Shown here piece by piece: positions 53,616 through 62,605 of a stretch of 64,000 nucleotides of DNA; position 1 is the first letter of the stretch; each line of letters opens with the position of its first letter. Source of the DNA: Pannonibacter carbonis (GTDB lineage Bacteria; Pseudomonadota; Alphaproteobacteria; Rhizobiales; Stappiaceae); NCBI RefSeq assembly GCF_003012935.1, contig NZ_PUDR01000003.1, positions 248,001 through 312,000 on the forward strand, read 5' to 3'. The notes below the pieces were generated by a model. It worked only from the letters and a program-made list of their open reading frames with translations, was not told the DNA's origin and did no database searches. A program made the translations under genes and the position numbers.

Positions 53616-54950
53616 ATGGACAGCACGCGCATTCCCCGGACCTTCCTGATCTACACGCTGCCGGCCGTGGCGGCGCTGGTGGTTCAGGCGCTGAACATGA
53701 TGATCGATGGCATCTTCATCGGTCACGTGATGGGCACGCCCGGCCTCGCTGGCATCTACATGGCCTGGCCACTGGTGGGCGTGGTGCTGGCGGTTGGCAC
53801 CATGATCGGCATTGGCGGCGGGGCGCAGCTCTCCATGGCCAATGGCGCCGGCCGTCTGCCGCTGGCCCGGCGCTATCTCGGCCTGTCGCTTCTGCTGGTC
53901 GTGGTCCTCGGCCTCGTCGGCGGAATATTCCTGATCCTGTGCCGCGAGGCCTTCCTGTCGTTTCAGGGGGCCCCGGACGAGGTGGTCCGCCATGGCATGG
54001 ATTACCTGTTCGTGCGCGGCCTTGGCGGCATCTCGGTCATGGGCGCCGCCGTCCTGCCGCTCTTGGTGCGCAACACCGGCGCGCCGGTCCGCGCCACGCT
54101 GGCCATGTTCGCCGGGGTGCTGGTCAATCTGGTGCTCGACTATGTCTTCATCGTCGAATTCGGCTGGGGCCTGTCGGGGGCGGCCGCGGCAACGGTTGCC
54201 GGTGAGGCGGTGTCGGACATCGCCTGCCTGTGGTTCCTGTTCGGCCGCCCGACGGCGCTCAGGCCGCGCCTCAAGGACTTCCGCATCCGGCTGGGACGGA
54301 TCGCCCAGATCCTCGTCACCGGCTTCACCAGCATGATCATGTATCTCTACATGAGCTTCGTGATCATGCTGCACAATTACCTGTTCATGCGCTTCGGCTC
54401 GGAAGTGCAGGTCGCCGCCTTCGCCATCACCGACTATTACATGGCCTTCTACTACCTCCTGGGCGAAGGCATCTGCGGCGGCATGCAGCCGCTGGTGAGC
54501 TATTTCCACGGGGCAGGGGAGCGCCGGGCCGTGCTTGGAACCTTGCGTCTCGCCATGATGTCGATCTTCGGCCTCGGCTGTGCGCTGGTGGCGGCGCTGC
54601 TGATCGTGCCGGAGGTGTTCGTCGCCCTGTTCACCACCGGGGACCCGGTGCTGTCGGGCGCGGCGGAGCATGGCATCCGCCTGCATCTCTTCACGATGAT
54701 GCTGGAAGGCCTCATCATCATCGTTGCTACCTACTTCCAGGCCATCGGCGACGCGCGCCGGGCCTTGATGATCGCAGCCGCCAACATGCTGGTGCAGCTG
54801 CCCTTCCTCGCCATCCTGCCCCGTTTCCTCGGCACCGATGGCATCTGGCTGGCGATCCCGGCGGCAAACCTGTTTCTCGCCCCGATCGTGCTGGTCATGC
54901 TGGCGCTGCATCTGCGCCGGCAGGACCGGCTGTTGCCAGCGCCGGCCTGA
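53616..54950 (+). CDS. MATE-family multidrug efflux transporter
   Basis: A 444-aa inner-membrane antiporter of the MatE family with about twelve helices. Features include the start FLIYTLPAVAALVVQALNMM, the DGIFIGHVMGTPGLAGIYMA segment (typical D-x-x-F/x-x-G of MATE helix 2), a repeat of the fold from about residue 225, and NYLFMRFGSEVQVAAFAITD. It is co-transcribed with the marR gene. ATG 53616 is used; the frame reaches back to a TTG at 53604. The stop codon overlaps the first unit of an 11-bp tandem repeat. Confidence 0.92.
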   Translation: MDSTRIPRTFLIYTLPAVAALVVQALNMMIDGIFIGHVMGTPGLAGIYMAWPLVGVVLAVGTMIGIGGGAQLSMANGAGRLPLARRYLGLSLLLVVVLGLVGGIFLILCREAFLSFQGAPDEVVRHGMDYLFVRGLGGISVMGAAVLPLLVRNTGAPVRATLAMFAGVLVNLVLDYVFIVEFGWGLSGAAAATVAGEAVSDIACLWFLFGRPTALRPRLKDFRIRLGRIAQILVTGFTSMIMYLYMSFVIMLHNYLFMRFGSEVQVAAFAITDYYMAFYYLLGEGICGGMQPLVSYFHGAGERRAVLGTLRLAMMSIFGLGCALVAALLIVPEVFVALFTTGDPVLSGAAEHGIRLHLFTMMLEGLIIIVATYFQAIGDARRALMIAAANMLVQLPFLAILPRFLGTDGIWLAIPAANLFLAPIVLVMLALHLRRQDRLLPAPA

Positions 54951-55042
54951 TAGCGGCCTGACACTGGCCTGACGCTGGCCTGACACTGGCCTGACGCTGG
55001 CCTGACACTGGCCTGACGCTGGCCTGACACTGGCCTGACATT
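54944..55042. repeat. Nine 11-bp tandem repeats after a MATE gene
   Basis: Units GGCCTGATAGC, then alternating GGCCTGACACT and GGCCTGACGCT, ending GGCCTGACATT: nine units of 11 bp in perfect register (99 bp). The first unit contains the TGA stop of the MATE gene. Alternation of the A/G position makes a 22-bp higher-order repeat. Confidence 0.95.
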
Positions 55043-55440
55043 GGCAAGCCTTTGAATTCATCCCCAGCCTGTCGCATTTCGCGGCAGGTCGGGCGCTTGG
55101 CCGACAGCACGGGCTGGCCCTGCCGCGCATGGTTCGGCTATTGTCTCGACCAAACAGGCTTCAAAGGATCGTTGCGCAACTGGTGAGACCCTGGCCGGAA
55201 TTCCGGTCTCCCCTCTCCGCCCTTGAGGGGGAGATGCCCCCGCTAGGGGGCAGAGGGGGGTAACGGCCGTTTCCAGGGTTGCAGTGTCGAGTATGCCGAG
55301 ATGCAAATACCCCCCTCTGTCTGCTTCGCAGACATCTCCCCCTCAAGGGGGAGAGGGCGCTTGTGGATCCGCACATGCAAGACAGTTCATCAGCAGCCTG
55401 ATAGATCTCCCATCCATTCCACTGAAAGAGGATCGACCCC
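55043..55440. other. Intergenic region with an inverted repeat pair upstream of adhC
   Basis: About 400 bp without a gene. It holds an inverted pair: CCCTCTCCGCCCTTGAGGGG at 55211 onward (ending GAGGGGGGTA at 55262), and TACCCCCCTCTGTCTGCTTC at 55308 onward (ending AGGGGGAGAGGG at 55357). Each arm also contains a local hairpin. Such CTCCCCCTCAAGGGGGAG elements are dispersed repeats in related genomes. The adhC promoter must lie in the last 80 bp; AAAGAGGA precedes the start. Confidence 0.8.
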
Positions 55441-56568
55441 ATGGACGTTCGCGCCGCCATTGCCGTTGCCGCAGGCAAGCCGCTGGAAGTCACCACCGTG
55501 CAGCTGGAGGGCCCGCGTGCCTTTGAGGTGCTGGTCGAGATCAAGGCCACCGGCATCTGCCACACGGACGACTTCACCCTGTCCGGCGCCGATCCGGAAG
55601 GCATCTTCCCGGCGATCCTCGGCCATGAGGGCGCGGGCGTTGTGGTCGAAGTCGGCAAGGGCGTCACCAGCCTGAAGCCGGGCGATCACGTCATCCCGCT
55701 CTATACGCCCGAATGCCGCGAATGCCCGTCCTGCCTGTCGCGCAAGACCAACCTGTGCACCGCGATCCGCTCGACCCAGGGCCAGGGCGTGATGCCGGAT
55801 GGCACCTCGCGCTTCAAGATCAACGGCGAGAAGGTGCACCACTACATGGGTTGCTCGACCTTCGCCAACTACACCGTCCTGCCGGAGATCGCGCTGGCCA
55901 AGGTCAACCCGGCCGCTGCCTTCGACAAGATCTGCTACATCGGCTGCGGCGTCACCACCGGCATCGGCGCGGTGATCAACACGGCCAAGGTGGAAATGGG
56001 CGCGACCGCCATCGTCTTCGGCCTCGGCGGCATCGGTCTCAATGTGATCCAGGGCCTGCGTCTGGCCGGCGCCGACATGATCATCGGCGTTGACCTCAAC
56101 ATCGACAAGAAGCCCTGGGGCGAGCGCTTCGGCATGACCCATTTCGTCAACCCGCTGGAAGTGGGCGAGGATCTGGTTCCCTATCTCGTCAACCTGACCA
56201 AGCGCGGTGCGGACCAGATTGGCGGCGCGGACTACACCTTCGACTGCACCGGCAACACCAAGGTGATGCGTCAGGCGCTGGAAGCCTCGCATCGCGGCTG
56301 GGGCAAGTCGGTGGTGATCGGCGTTGCCGGCGCCGGCCAGGAAATCTCCACCCGTCCGTTCCAGCTCGTCACCGGTCGCACCTGGATGGGCACCGCCTTC
56401 GGCGGCGCGCGCGGGCGCACCGACGTGCCGAAGATCGTCGACTGGTATCTCGACGGCAAGATCGAGATCGACCCGATGATCACCCATGTCATGCCGCTGG
56501 AAGACATCAACAAGGGCTTCGAGCTGATGCATTCGGGCGAATCGATCCGCTCGGTCGTGGTCTACTGA
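55441..56568 (+). CDS. adhC: S-(hydroxymethyl)glutathione dehydrogenase / class III alcohol dehydrogenase
   Basis: A 375-aa zinc enzyme oxidising the glutathione adduct of formaldehyde to S-formylglutathione. Catalytic zinc ligands lie in GICHTDDFTLSG and ILGHEGAGVVVEVG; the structural zinc Cys4 is in PECRECPSCLSRKTNLC. The NAD fold has IVFGLGGIGLNVIQGLRLAG with VDLNIDKKPWGERFGMTHFV. MDVRAAIAVAAGKPLEVTTV is the typical start. It is followed 11 bp later by fghA. Together they clear formaldehyde, including that released by sarcosine oxidation next door. Confidence 0.97.
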   Translation: MDVRAAIAVAAGKPLEVTTVQLEGPRAFEVLVEIKATGICHTDDFTLSGADPEGIFPAILGHEGAGVVVEVGKGVTSLKPGDHVIPLYTPECRECPSCLSRKTNLCTAIRSTQGQGVMPDGTSRFKINGEKVHHYMGCSTFANYTVLPEIALAKVNPAAAFDKICYIGCGVTTGIGAVINTAKVEMGATAIVFGLGGIGLNVIQGLRLAGADMIIGVDLNIDKKPWGERFGMTHFVNPLEVGEDLVPYLVNLTKRGADQIGGADYTFDCTGNTKVMRQALEASHRGWGKSVVIGVAGAGQEISTRPFQLVTGRTWMGTAFGGARGRTDVPKIVDWYLDGKIEIDPMITHVMPLEDINKGFELMHSGESIRSVVVY

Positions 56569-56579
56569 GGTCGCGCGTG

Positions 56580-57407
56580 ATGAAGACCGTTTCCGAAAGC
56601 CGCAGCTTTGGCGGCGTGCAGGGCGTCTACAGCCATGACAGCGCGGCCTGCGGTGTGCCGATGACCTTCGCGGTCTACCTGCCGCCGCAGGCAAGCCGCG
56701 GCCCGGTGCCGTGCCTGTGGTATCTCTCGGGCCTCACCTGCACGCATGAGAATGCCATGACCAAGGCGGGGCTGCAGGCCCATGCGGCGGAGTTCGGGCT
56801 GGCGCTGGTGTTTCCCGACACCAGCCCGCGCGGCGAGGGCGTTGCCAATGACGCCGCCTATGACCTTGGCCAGGGCGCCGGCTTCTACGTCAATGCCACG
56901 GAGGCACCCTGGGCGCCGCATTTCCGGATGGAGGACTATATTGTCCAGGAGCTTCGGGATCTGGTCATGGCGACCTTCCCGGTCACGGACCTTCACGGCA
57001 TCACGGGGCACTCCATGGGCGGGCATGGCGCCCTGACCCTGGCCATGCGTCACCCGGAGCTGTACCGGACACTGTCGGCCTTCGCCCCGATTGCCCATCC
57101 GACCGCATCGACCTGGGGGCGCAAGCAACTTGGTGCCTATCTCGGCCCCGATGAGACGCAATGGCAGGAGCACGATGCCGCGCTGTTGCTGGCTGCCAGA
57201 GGCTGGAAAGGGGAGATGCTGGTCGATCAGGGGCTTGGAGACCAGTTCCTCGACCTCCTGAAGCCGGAGGCGCTGGCCACGGCCCTTGCCACCACCCGCA
57301 CTGCCGGAACCCTTCGGCTGCAGGCCGGCTATGACCATTCCTACAACTTCGTCGCCACCTTCGCCCGCGATCATGTCGCCTGGCACGCCGAGCGGCTGAA
57401 GGACTAA
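56580..57407 (+). CDS. fghA: S-formylglutathione hydrolase
   Basis: A 275-aa serine hydrolase that releases formate and glutathione from S-formylglutathione. The nucleophile is Ser145 in GITGHSMGGHGALTLAM; LWYLSGLTCTHENAMTKAG and LVFPDTSPRGEGVANDAAYD are conserved, and YDHSYNFVATFARDHVAWHA holds the catalytic His. ATG 56580 is used; GTG 56577 is in frame directly before it. The operon with adhC gives the complete glutathione-linked route from formaldehyde to formate. Confidence 0.97.
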   Translation: MKTVSESRSFGGVQGVYSHDSAACGVPMTFAVYLPPQASRGPVPCLWYLSGLTCTHENAMTKAGLQAHAAEFGLALVFPDTSPRGEGVANDAAYDLGQGAGFYVNATEAPWAPHFRMEDYIVQELRDLVMATFPVTDLHGITGHSMGGHGALTLAMRHPELYRTLSAFAPIAHPTASTWGRKQLGAYLGPDETQWQEHDAALLLAARGWKGEMLVDQGLGDQFLDLLKPEALATALATTRTAGTLRLQAGYDHSYNFVATFARDHVAWHAERLKD

Positions 57408-57831
57408 GACGGGGTGGAGGACAGAAGGGGGCTGGCCAGCGGGAGGGACTGAACCGCTGACAAGCCTCCTATGGTCCGCATCCCGTTCGGCGTCACCCCG
57501 GCCAAGCGCAGCGCGAGCCGGGGCCTACTCGTTCCCAGAGCTGTGACGATCGCACGCCGTTGCCACTGCTGACTTTGCAGCCCCGCGAGCCTCTCTGACC
57601 CTCTGCAAACGAGTAGGCCCCGGGTCTCCGCTTCGCTGCGCCCGGGGTGACGCCCGAGTGGGTGGCTGCTGTTCCCGTACCCAGCGAGCCAACAGCCACC
57701 TGACCACCCGAAACCCGATCAAAGTCACAAAAAACAACAGAAAAACAAAGCCTTGCCGCTCGCGTTTCGGGTCGAGTCGCTAAGGGGCGCCGCATAAGGT
57801 CCGCCGGTATTCCCAACCGGAGACCGGACAC
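57408..57831. repeat. Second copy of the inverted palindromic repeat pair, plus SDR upstream region
   Basis: GTCACCCCGGCCAAGCGCAG at 57493 with GAGCCGGGGCCTACTCG, then inverted GAGTAGGCCCCGGGTCTCCG and CGCCCGGGGTGACG ending about 57652. This matches the pair at 42738-42917. The remaining 180 bp (57653-57831) hold nothing recognisable beyond A-rich sequence (CAAAAAACAACAGAAAAACA) and the SDR start region. Confidence 0.85.
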
Positions 57832-58587
57832 ATGCAACTCACCGACAAGGTCATCATCCTCACTGGAGCCAGCAGCGGCATTGGCGCGGCAGCCGCACGG
57901 CTCTTTGCGGCACGCGGGGCAAAACTTGTCCTCGGCGCGCGGCGCCGCGAACGGCTGGAGGCGCTCGCCGCCGAGGTCACGGCCGCCGGCGGTCAGGCCG
58001 TCAGCGTGGCGGGCGACGTTGCAGAGGACGCCCATGCCGAGGCGCTGGTGGCTGCGGCAGTCGCCACCTATGGCCGCCTCGACGGGGCCTTCAACAACGC
58101 CGGCATCGTCGGTGACATGGTTCCCCTGCCGCAGATGACCACGGAGAACTGGAACCGGGTGCTGGAGGTCAACCTGACCAGCGCCTTCCATCTCGCCCGC
58201 CACCAGATCCCGGCGATGCTGGCCAATGGCGGCAAGGGATCGATTGTCTTCACGTCGACCTTTGTCGGTCACGGCATCGGACTTCCCGGCATGGCGGCCT
58301 ATGCGGCGGCGAAGTCCGGCCTGATCGGCCTGACGCAGGTTCTTGCTGCAGAGCACGGACCGGCGGGCTTGCGGGTCAATGCGCTGCTGCCGGGCGGAAC
58401 CATGACGGAAATGGCGCCGAGCGATGCCGGCGCGCTCAAATGGATTGCAGGCCTGCATGCCCTGAAGCGCATCGCGGAGCCGGAGGAAATCGCCGCCGCC
58501 GCCGCGTTCCTTCTCAGCGACGACGCGTCCTTCGTCACCGGTTCGGCCATGTTCGCCGATGGCGGCAATTCCATCTGCAAGACGTAA
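57832..58587 (+). CDS. SDR-family NAD(P)-dependent oxidoreductase
   Basis: A 251-aa classical short-chain dehydrogenase. The cofactor site is VIILTGASSGIGAAAARLFA with AFNNAGIVGDM; catalysis by Ser in GSIVFTSTFV, and Tyr/Lys in AAYAAAKSGLIGLTQ. The ending DDASFVTGSAMFADGGNSIC is the usual SDR C-terminus. Substrate is unknown, and no partner gene suggests one. It stands alone between a repeat region and the convergent P450. Confidence 0.93.
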   Translation: MQLTDKVIILTGASSGIGAAAARLFAARGAKLVLGARRRERLEALAAEVTAAGGQAVSVAGDVAEDAHAEALVAAAVATYGRLDGAFNNAGIVGDMVPLPQMTTENWNRVLEVNLTSAFHLARHQIPAMLANGGKGSIVFTSTFVGHGIGLPGMAAYAAAKSGLIGLTQVLAAEHGPAGLRVNALLPGGTMTEMAPSDAGALKWIAGLHALKRIAEPEEIAAAAAFLLSDDASFVTGSAMFADGGNSICKT

Positions 58588-58645
58588 CAACGACGGTCGG
58601 GGCGACATCCTGTTGCCCCGTCAGCGGCGCTTGATAAACCTGCCC

Positions 58646-60070
58646 TCAGCCCCTCCGGGTCAGGATCATCGGCAGGCTGTCGCCGGGGCGCAGGGTCAGG
58701 CGACAGGCCGGCTGGACATCGGTTCCCGGCTTCAGCTGCAGGTCAAAGCCCTGGGCCAGGATGGCCAGGCTGAGGATTGCCTCGGTCATGCCGAACTGCA
58801 GGCCGGCGCAGATGCGCGGCCCGATTGAGAACGGCACATAGCCATACTTGGACGGGCGGGCTGCGGCTCCGGGCAGGAACCGGTCCGGGTTGAACGCATC
58901 CGCGTCTTCCCACAGCAGCGGATTGCGGTGCAGAAGCCAGGGAACGACCATCAGGATCGTGCCCTTCGGCAGCTTGCGGCTGCCGACCATCACGTCGTCC
59001 ATGGCCTCGCGGGCAAGGATCGGCACCGGTGGGTACAGGCGGAGCGATTCCTCGATGATCGCCTTGGTGTAGGGCAGGCGGGCAACATCGCGGAACGTCG
59101 GGGTTGCACCGGCCAGAACCGTGTCGAGTTCCTCGTGCAGCCGGGCGCGCACGCGCGGGGACTGGGACAGCAGGAACCAGGTCCAGGCGAGTGTATTGGC
59201 AGTCGTCTCGTGCCCGGCCATGAAAATAACGGCCGCCTCGTTGCGGATGGCCTCGCGGGTCAGCGGCTTGCCGTCTTCATCGCGGGCCTCCAGCAAGCCG
59301 CCTATCACCGACGCTTCGCCGTTATCCTTCTGTGCCTGGTAGCTGTCGATGATCTCGTCCAGAACGCCGAGGATCCGTTTTGTGGCGCTGCGCACCGCCG
59401 GCTTGCGGAACCGGGGCAGCCATTCCGGCAGGCCCAGCATGGCCGGAAGGTCGACCTGGTCGATGTGGCGCTGGTACTCGGAAAAGCCTTCGACGACTTC
59501 ATGGGCGTAGTTCTTGCCGAGCTGACGGCCAAAAATCGTCCGGCAGATGATCTCCGCCGTCAGATGCGCCATGTCGGCCAGGGCGTCGATTTCGGCGCCG
59601 TCGCCCCGGTTGGCCCAGGTCTCGCGCTGTTCCTTGATCGTGTCGATCATGATCGGGGCAAAGCCCGGGACACGCGAGCCATGGATGATCGGCGCGACAA
59701 CCTTGCGCCGGCGCGCCCAGGTCTCGCTGTCGGAAATGAACAGTCCGTCGCCAATCAGCGGGGCAAGCGCATGCCGCATCTGCGGGCTCTTGCGCTGCAA
59801 CTCGACATGGTGTGCCTGGAAGGCTTCCTGCACCACGTCAGGGCTGTTGCAGATGACCATCATCCGCCGCAGCACCTGCTGCGTCATCATGCGCGACGAA
59901 AAGTTGCCCCTCGTCCAGATCGACAGGAAGTTGCGGCGGGCAAGGCCCATCAGTTCAAGGATCGGCGGGGTCCGCTCATGGCGGAAGGGGAACGGGGGAA
60001 TAAAGTCCGCCGGCCAGCCGCCAACAATCGGGTCGGCTTGGGCGGTGGATACAGGAGCACTCTGGTCCAA
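58646..60070 (-). CDS. Cytochrome P450
   Basis: A 474-aa heme monooxygenase. The oxygen-binding I-helix is FMAGHETTANTLAWTW, the E-x-x-R pair is in IIEESLRLYPPVPILAREA, and the heme-cysteine loop is VPFSIGPRICAGLQFGM (Cys ligand, F-x-x-G-x-R-x-C-x-G). The sequence resembles bacterial P450s of the CYP4-like or fatty-acid hydroxylase type (long length, AGHETT). The start is TTG at 60070, supported by AGGA six bases before it; the next Met is residue 41. No ferredoxin or reductase gene is adjacent, so redox partners must come from elsewhere. Confidence 0.93.
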   Translation of the reverse strand: MDQSAPVSTAQADPIVGGWPADFIPPFPFRHERTPPILELMGLARRNFLSIWTRGNFSSRMMTQQVLRRMMVICNSPDVVQEAFQAHHVELQRKSPQMRHALAPLIGDGLFISDSETWARRRKVVAPIIHGSRVPGFAPIMIDTIKEQRETWANRGDGAEIDALADMAHLTAEIICRTIFGRQLGKNYAHEVVEGFSEYQRHIDQVDLPAMLGLPEWLPRFRKPAVRSATKRILGVLDEIIDSYQAQKDNGEASVIGGLLEARDEDGKPLTREAIRNEAAVIFMAGHETTANTLAWTWFLLSQSPRVRARLHEELDTVLAGATPTFRDVARLPYTKAIIEESLRLYPPVPILAREAMDDVMVGSRKLPKGTILMVVPWLLHRNPLLWEDADAFNPDRFLPGAAARPSKYGYVPFSIGPRICAGLQFGMTEAILSLAILAQGFDLQLKPGTDVQPACRLTLRPGDSLPMILTRRG

Positions 60071-60159
60071 GATCAGTCCTCGGAATGGCGCGCGATGGGA
60101 GGAGGGGCGCTGCCGATTGGCGCCTCTTTACTCCATCTTGCGCCGCAGCAATACGGCAA

Positions 60160-60567
60160 TTATTCCGTCAGGCGCGGTCGAACGAGCACAGCCGACAGGG
60201 CCGTTGCCGCCCAGCCGACGATCAGCAGCATTCCTCCGGTCGGCGCGGCCATCGGGAACAGGCGCGCATCGCGCAAGGCGCGGCTCGCCAGATCGCCGCA
60301 GAACAGCATGAGGCCGATGCCGATCAGCGCAAGTGCCAGCGGCAACAGCGGCACACGGCGAACCTGCGCCAGGGCAGCCAGCGCGAGGAACGCCGGGGCA
60401 TGGAACATCAGCATGTCCGCGGCCGTCGCCAGAAGTCCGGTTGTATCGACATGTGCAGCCAGCGCCGACAAGGCGACCCCCAAGGCACCGCTGACCCCGC
60501 CCATGATCAGGCCGATGCGAAACAGGGGAACGGTGGCCGACGGTGTCGGGGTCTGAAGCTTGATCAT
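60160..60567 (-). CDS. DUF423 membrane protein
   Basis: A 135-aa inner-membrane protein with about four helices, starting FRIGLIMGGVSGALGVALSA and including DMLMFHAPAFLALAALA and the ending MAAPTGGMLLIVGWAATALS. This is the DUF423 (YgdD/TMEM256-like) pattern: G-x-x-G-A near the first helix and P-x-G-G-x-x-L-I-x-G-W near the last. Function unknown. It lies upstream of and on the same strand as the P450, 89 bp away. Confidence 0.88.
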   Translation of the reverse strand: MIKLQTPTPSATVPLFRIGLIMGGVSGALGVALSALAAHVDTTGLLATAADMLMFHAPAFLALAALAQVRRVPLLPLALALIGIGLMLFCGDLASRALRDARLFPMAAPTGGMLLIVGWAATALSAVLVRPRLTE

Positions 60568-60815
60568 GGCAGGTTGTCCGGTTCTGGCAATGTCCGGTCA
60601 GATGGGGGATCTGATGTCCGGCAAGATGCGGCGATCTTAGCCGAAGTCGACCGGACGGGTAGGGGCAAACCGTCGCAACCCTGGCCCATGCCTGACCTCT
60701 CGTGCTGACGGTCAGGCTTGTCATCCATCCTTCAAGCCACGTGACAGGACAGATTGCCTATGGCAGCAAGGGGCTACGTCCTGCCAATTGCCCGTCCGGG
60801 CCAGAGTGCATTTTC

Positions 60816-61646
60816 ATGACCCCTGATCTGCTGTCTTTCGAAACCCTTGGTCTTGTGCTGGCGCTGATGGCGGCCGGCGGCATTGCCGGCCTGCTGGCGG
60901 GCCTCTTTGGAATTGGAGGAGGCGCGGTGCTTGTTCCTGTCCTCTATCAGTTCCTGGTGCTGCTCGGTGTCGATGAAAGCGTCCGCATGCATGTGTCGGT
61001 TGCCACGTCGCTCGGGATCATCGTGCCGACGTCACTGCGCTCGTATCTGTCGCATCGCGCCCGAGGGGCGGTCGATGAGGCGCTGCTGAAAAGCTGGCTG
61101 ATTCCGCTGTCGCTGGGCGTCGCTCTTGCCGCCATCGTGGCCGCCCATGTCTCCGGTGACGGACTGAAGGGCATCTTTGCCGTGATCGCGCTTCTTGTCG
61201 GTCTGCGGATGCTGTTCAACCGGGCAAGCTGGCGCCTTGGCGACGACATCCCGGGCTTTCCGATCCGTCCGCTGTGCGGTGCCCTGATCGGTTTCCTGTC
61301 GACGTTGATGGGAATTGGCGGCGGCGTGATGAACAACACCTTCATGACGCTGTACGGGCGGCCGATCCATCAGGCGGTTGCAACCTCTGCCGGCGTTGGC
61401 GTGCTCATTTCGGTGCCGGGTGTAATCGGGATGATCTGGGCAGGCTGGGGGGCGGAGCATCTGCCGCCGTTTTCGCTGGGTTACGTCAGCCTGCCGGGGA
61501 TTGCGCTCATCATCCCGGTGTCGACACTTGCCGCGCCGATCGGGGTGCGCATGGCCCACGCCTGGCCCAAGCGCCGGCTGGAGCTTGGATTTGGCATCTT
61601 CCTGCTGATTGTCGCCGCGCGCTTTGCCTTCAGCCTGTTTGACTAG
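60816..61646 (+). CDS. TauE/SafE family sulfite/anion exporter
   Basis: A 276-aa eight-helix membrane protein with the duplicated family motif: GLFGIGGGAVLVPVLYQFLV in repeat one and TLMGIGGGVMNNTFMTLYGR in repeat two. The N-terminal start at 60816 (MTPDLLSFETLGL) is taken; the earlier open frame lacks features. Members export sulfite, sulfoacetate or related anions; the substrate here is unknown. It is divergent from the DUF423 gene. Confidence 0.92.
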   Translation: MTPDLLSFETLGLVLALMAAGGIAGLLAGLFGIGGGAVLVPVLYQFLVLLGVDESVRMHVSVATSLGIIVPTSLRSYLSHRARGAVDEALLKSWLIPLSLGVALAAIVAAHVSGDGLKGIFAVIALLVGLRMLFNRASWRLGDDIPGFPIRPLCGALIGFLSTLMGIGGGVMNNTFMTLYGRPIHQAVATSAGVGVLISVPGVIGMIWAGWGAEHLPPFSLGYVSLPGIALIIPVSTLAAPIGVRMAHAWPKRRLELGFGIFLLIVAARFAFSLFD

Positions 61647-61655
61647 GCAACCAAC

Positions 61656-62369
61656 TCAGGGATTGAGGACCAGGCGGTCGCCCTCGACCGTCCAGCTGCG
61701 CAGGCGGGAGAGGGCGCTCATGCCAAGAAGGCTGGTTTCGAGACTTCCCGGCTGGGCGATGAAGCTGCGGACATCGCCGAGCCGGATATCGGCCAGGCGC
61801 AGATCCTCGATCCTGGCCGGGGCAACCATTGTGCGGCCATTGGCAGTGGAGACCGGCACACTATAGACCAGCGCGCTGACGTCGATCCCGGCGCGTGCCG
61901 CGTCGTCGTGGGTCAAGACCACGGCGGACGCGCCGGTATCGACCATAAACCGGATTTGCGCGCCGTTGGCCGCTGCCTCGATCTGGAAGTGGCCGCTCGG
62001 GTCGCGCACCACCATGACGCTGCCATCGCCCTGGCTGACGGCCATGCCGGGGGCGAGAGCCCCCAGAACCCGGTAGCCGACGCCGGCCAGCTCAAAGCGG
62101 TAGGTGTAGCCGGCCACCAGAACCAGGCCGAGCGTGCCCCAGGTGGCGACAGCCGTGAGAACCTCGCGAAGGCGCGGGGGGCCGAACACGAGGCTGGCCA
62201 GCATGACAAAGGCAATCGCCGACAGGGCGACGATGCGTGGCCCCTCATCATCGGCGGTGAAGGTCTCGTCGATGGGGCCGATATCGAAAAAGTAGGCCAG
62301 CAGACCGCCTGCCATGGCGACCAGCAGCGCGCCGACGACAAGGCCGCGCAGAATCGCCTTGGCATTCAT
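61656..62369 (-). CDS. TIGR02281-family clan AA aspartic protease
   Basis: A 237-aa membrane-anchored retropepsin-like protease. Three N-terminal helices (residues about 8-30, 45-62, 73-92) are followed by a periplasmic domain beginning GHFQIEAAANGAQIRFMVDT with the catalytic VDTGASAVVLT, then the flap region and LLGMSALSRLRSWTVEGDRL near the C-terminus. It is predicted to work as a dimer, since there is one D-T-G. It is coupled to the DUF1289 gene by a 4-bp overlap. The substrate is unknown. Confidence 0.92.
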   Translation of the reverse strand: MNAKAILRGLVVGALLVAMAGGLLAYFFDIGPIDETFTADDEGPRIVALSAIAFVMLASLVFGPPRLREVLTAVATWGTLGLVLVAGYTYRFELAGVGYRVLGALAPGMAVSQGDGSVMVVRDPSGHFQIEAAANGAQIRFMVDTGASAVVLTHDDAARAGIDVSALVYSVPVSTANGRTMVAPARIEDLRLADIRLGDVRSFIAQPGSLETSLLGMSALSRLRSWTVEGDRLVLNP

Positions 62370-62557
62370 TGGCTGGTCTCCACGGCTGCGCCCCGCGCCA
62401 TCCGCTGGTCAAGCTCGCGCATGATTGTGCGGCGGTTGTCCGGCGTCATGGTGCTCCATGCGACGATCTCGTCGAGCGTACGGGCACAGCCCCGGCAGAG
62501 GCCGGAGACAGGATCCATGACACAGATGTGGACACAGGGACTTTCCATGCTTGCCAT
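62366..62557 (-). CDS. DUF1289 Cys-rich protein
   Basis: A 63-aa protein with four cysteines in the family spacing (PCVHICVMDPVSGLCRGCAR) followed by TLDEIVAWSTMTPDNRRTIM. The cysteines probably bind a metal. DUF1289 proteins are small and widespread in Proteobacteria with no assigned function. Start ATG 62557 or 62548. It overlaps the aspartic protease gene downstream by 4 bp, so the two are co-expressed. Confidence 0.9.
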   Translation of the reverse strand: MASMESPCVHICVMDPVSGLCRGCARTLDEIVAWSTMTPDNRRTIMRELDQRMARGAAVETSQ

Positions 62558-62605
62558 GTAAGGGGATCCGGACGGAACACAAGGGGATGGTGAGCAGGGA
62601 GCCGT

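Noticed and set aside
54944-55042. CRISPR or iteron origin
   Set aside because: Units are 11 bp with no spacers and no replication gene nearby; a simple tandem repeat.
53601-55130. Minus-strand open frame of 509 aa opposite the MATE gene
   Set aside because: Begins in the 11-bp tandem repeat (hence QCQASVRPASG repeats) and continues as antisense of the transporter.
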